Both the position numbers and the translations under genes were made by a program. A DNA stretch of 64,000 nucleotides from Defluviicoccus sp046348835 (lineage in GTDB: Bacteria; Pseudomonadota; Alphaproteobacteria; Rhodospirillales; Defluviicoccaceae), in contig JAXMDM010000003.1 in NCBI GenBank assembly GCA_046348835.1, forward strand, positions 124,001 through 188,000. Direction: 5' to 3'. Positions within the stretch are counted from its first letter, which is position 1. Each line of letters starts with the position of its first letter. Positions 61,400 to 64,000 of the stretch are shown here, in pieces. A model generated the notes under the pieces. The model saw only the letters and a list, made by a program, of their open reading frames with translations. It did not search any database and was not told where the DNA came from.

Positions 61400-61589
61400 T
61401 CGTTGGTATTGATTTGGAAGGGATGCGTGGGCGGCGGCCTGCTTGTTGAGGTGGGTTTGTTGTTCATGTGATCTTTTTCGAGGAGCTTGTGTATGGCTTA
61501 GGAGAAGATCTTGAGTGGACGGGAGCCCTATGGGGTGCCTGGATTTTTGTTGGTCGAGAGTGGCTGATGGGGATTTGGGTGCTTTGTTC

Positions 61590-63093
<1,504 letters not shown>

Positions 63094-63133
63094 AAGGATC
63101 GATTCCCGAGAGGGGCTGTCGGTGAGCAGCCAT

Positions 63134-63161
63134 GATCAGGAGACAGGGATCAGGAGACAGG
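63134..63161 (+). repeat. Two 14-base tandem repeats at the spacer start
   Basis: GATCAGGAGACAGG occurs twice head to tail (63134-63147, 63148-63161), followed by GGATC. It is a variant of the spacer repeat family seen further downstream. Confidence 0.85.
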
Positions 63162-63403
63162 GATCGCAAGAGGCCTGTCGAAGGAACTCTGGGCTCGGAT
63201 CGGATCGGGGGTCGCCTTCAGGTGTGCGGCCGCCGTCCGCGCATCCCTTCCGTCAGAGGTCAGTGGTCGGGGATCAGGGATCAGACCGAGGATCCGGATC
63301 GCTGGCTTTTGCCGCCGGCCGATTGTTGGGCCGGCTGGTTGTCGAGTTGCGGCCGGCGTGGCTTGCGCTGATCCCTGATGCCCGATCCCTGACGTCTGGA
63401 GGA

Positions 63404-63480
<77 letters not shown>

Positions 63481-63533
63481 TCAGGGGACAGGTAACAGGG
63501 ATCAGGGATCAGACGCTGATACCTGACCTGGCA

Positions 63534-63609
63534 GGGGCCGTAGCTCAGCCGGGAGAGCGCCTGGTTTGCAACCAGGAGGTCGTCGGTTCGATCCCGTCCG
63601 GCTCCACCA
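63534..63609 (+). tRNA. tRNA-Ala (anticodon TGC)
   Basis: The 76-base tRNA has acceptor GGGGCCG/CGGCTCC with the G3-U70 wobble pair that marks alanine tRNA, the anticodon stem-loop CTGGTTTGCAACCAG with TGC, T-loop GGTTCGATCC, and an encoded CCA. It lies 53 bases after tRNA-Ile. Confidence 0.97.
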
Positions 63610-64000
63610 TTCAGGAATCAGGGGGGCAGGGATCAGGGATCAGAGGTTATTGCGGAGATATTGGTTTGGTTATTTGAGACGAGGAGAGGGAAATGGGGTC
63701 GGCTGATCCCTGATACCCGACCCCTGTCTTCTGTTCTTGGCATCGTGAAGAGGAGGAAGGTGGACCGTTGGGGTTGCGTCCTTGGGCGCATCCGGATGGA
63801 TCACCTTTGTGGGTCTGCTTCGTTTCGGAGCCGGAAGACGGGTGGGATCGTCCGATCCCTGATCCCTGTCTGCCGATCCCTGAAACGGAGCGAACCGTGT
63901 GAATTTGCGAGCATATGGTCTTCCGGACGGAACGCCCGTCCGCCTTCGGCTGAAGGTGGGGGGTGTGTTTGCGGATGGAGGATCGAGGGCTCTCAAGCGA

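Overview
The window is a GC-rich chromosomal segment from an alphaproteobacterium, most likely a member of Rhodospirillales. The evidence is an alphaproteobacterial 16S gene (61590-63093) followed by tRNA-Ile(GAT) and tRNA-Ala(TGC) in the spacer, the alphaproteobacterial gene blocks mutY/dciA/dsbA/smc and pdxJ-acpS-lepB-rnc, an EipB (DUF1849) protein, a split cobalamin methionine synthase, and a pyrB partner that has lost its zinc ligands. Part of the 16S V2 region (61773-61786) resembles, from memory, the Defluviicoccus FISH-probe site. With a class I PHA synthase and a full polyphosphate gene set, a Defluviicoccus-like storage-polymer accumulator is a reasonable inference that a database search would have to confirm.

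Layout. 1-4848: chromosome maintenance and repair (smc running off the left edge, a DsbA-like oxidoreductase, dciA, mutY). 4864-10735: apt, two orphan TRAP-type solute receptors, a ChaC-type cyclotransferase, a CDP-alcohol phosphotransferase and a Tat-exported clan GH-A hydrolase. 10813-12716: arsenic operon arsR-arsC-acr3 with a clear operator. 12933-15031: a c-type cytochrome and an AT-richer PD-(D/E)XK nuclease gene that looks acquired. 15032-17638: a non-coding stretch with a glycosyltransferase relic and a PhaR-type operator, then phaC. 17679-28493: exopolysaccharide locus (GT2, Wzx flippase, Wzc-like co-polymerase lacking the Walker A lysine, GT4, GMC oxidoreductase, WecB/TagA GT26, UDP-glucose dehydrogenase); a UDP-glucuronate 4-epimerase lies a little further on at 31504. 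28580-31384: rnc, lepB, acpS, pdxJ. 32484-34341: TusA-like protein, a BigR/SqrR-like persulfide sensor and a ROK sugar kinase. 34399-36776: eipB, an RquA-like rhodoquinone-biosynthesis protein, sixA. 36799-42439: ppk1, a two-domain PPK2 (Pap), and ppx/gppA divergently. 42478-44344: two uncharacterised envelope proteins and MlaA. 44721-49427: metF and split metH, all overlapping by ATGA. 49436-53855: a beta-propeller protein, pyrB, pyrC-like, plsY. 54100-57060: a single-chain nuclease-methyltransferase. 57175-61145: clpB and an M23 peptidase. 61152-64000: REP-like palindrome, rrn promoter, boxA, 16S, and a spacer full of short repeats; 23S lies beyond the right edge.

Taken together, the genes suggest an organism that stores carbon (PHA) and phosphate (polyP), makes a uronic-acid exopolysaccharide, and may respire fumarate under anoxia through rhodoquinone, which fits alternating oxic/anoxic conditions. 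The least ordinary signals are the RquA-like protein, the kinase-dead Wzc homologue, the single-chain restriction-modification candidate, the glycosyltransferase relic flanking phaC, the minicistron in front of metF, and the repeat family bracketing the spacer tRNAs.
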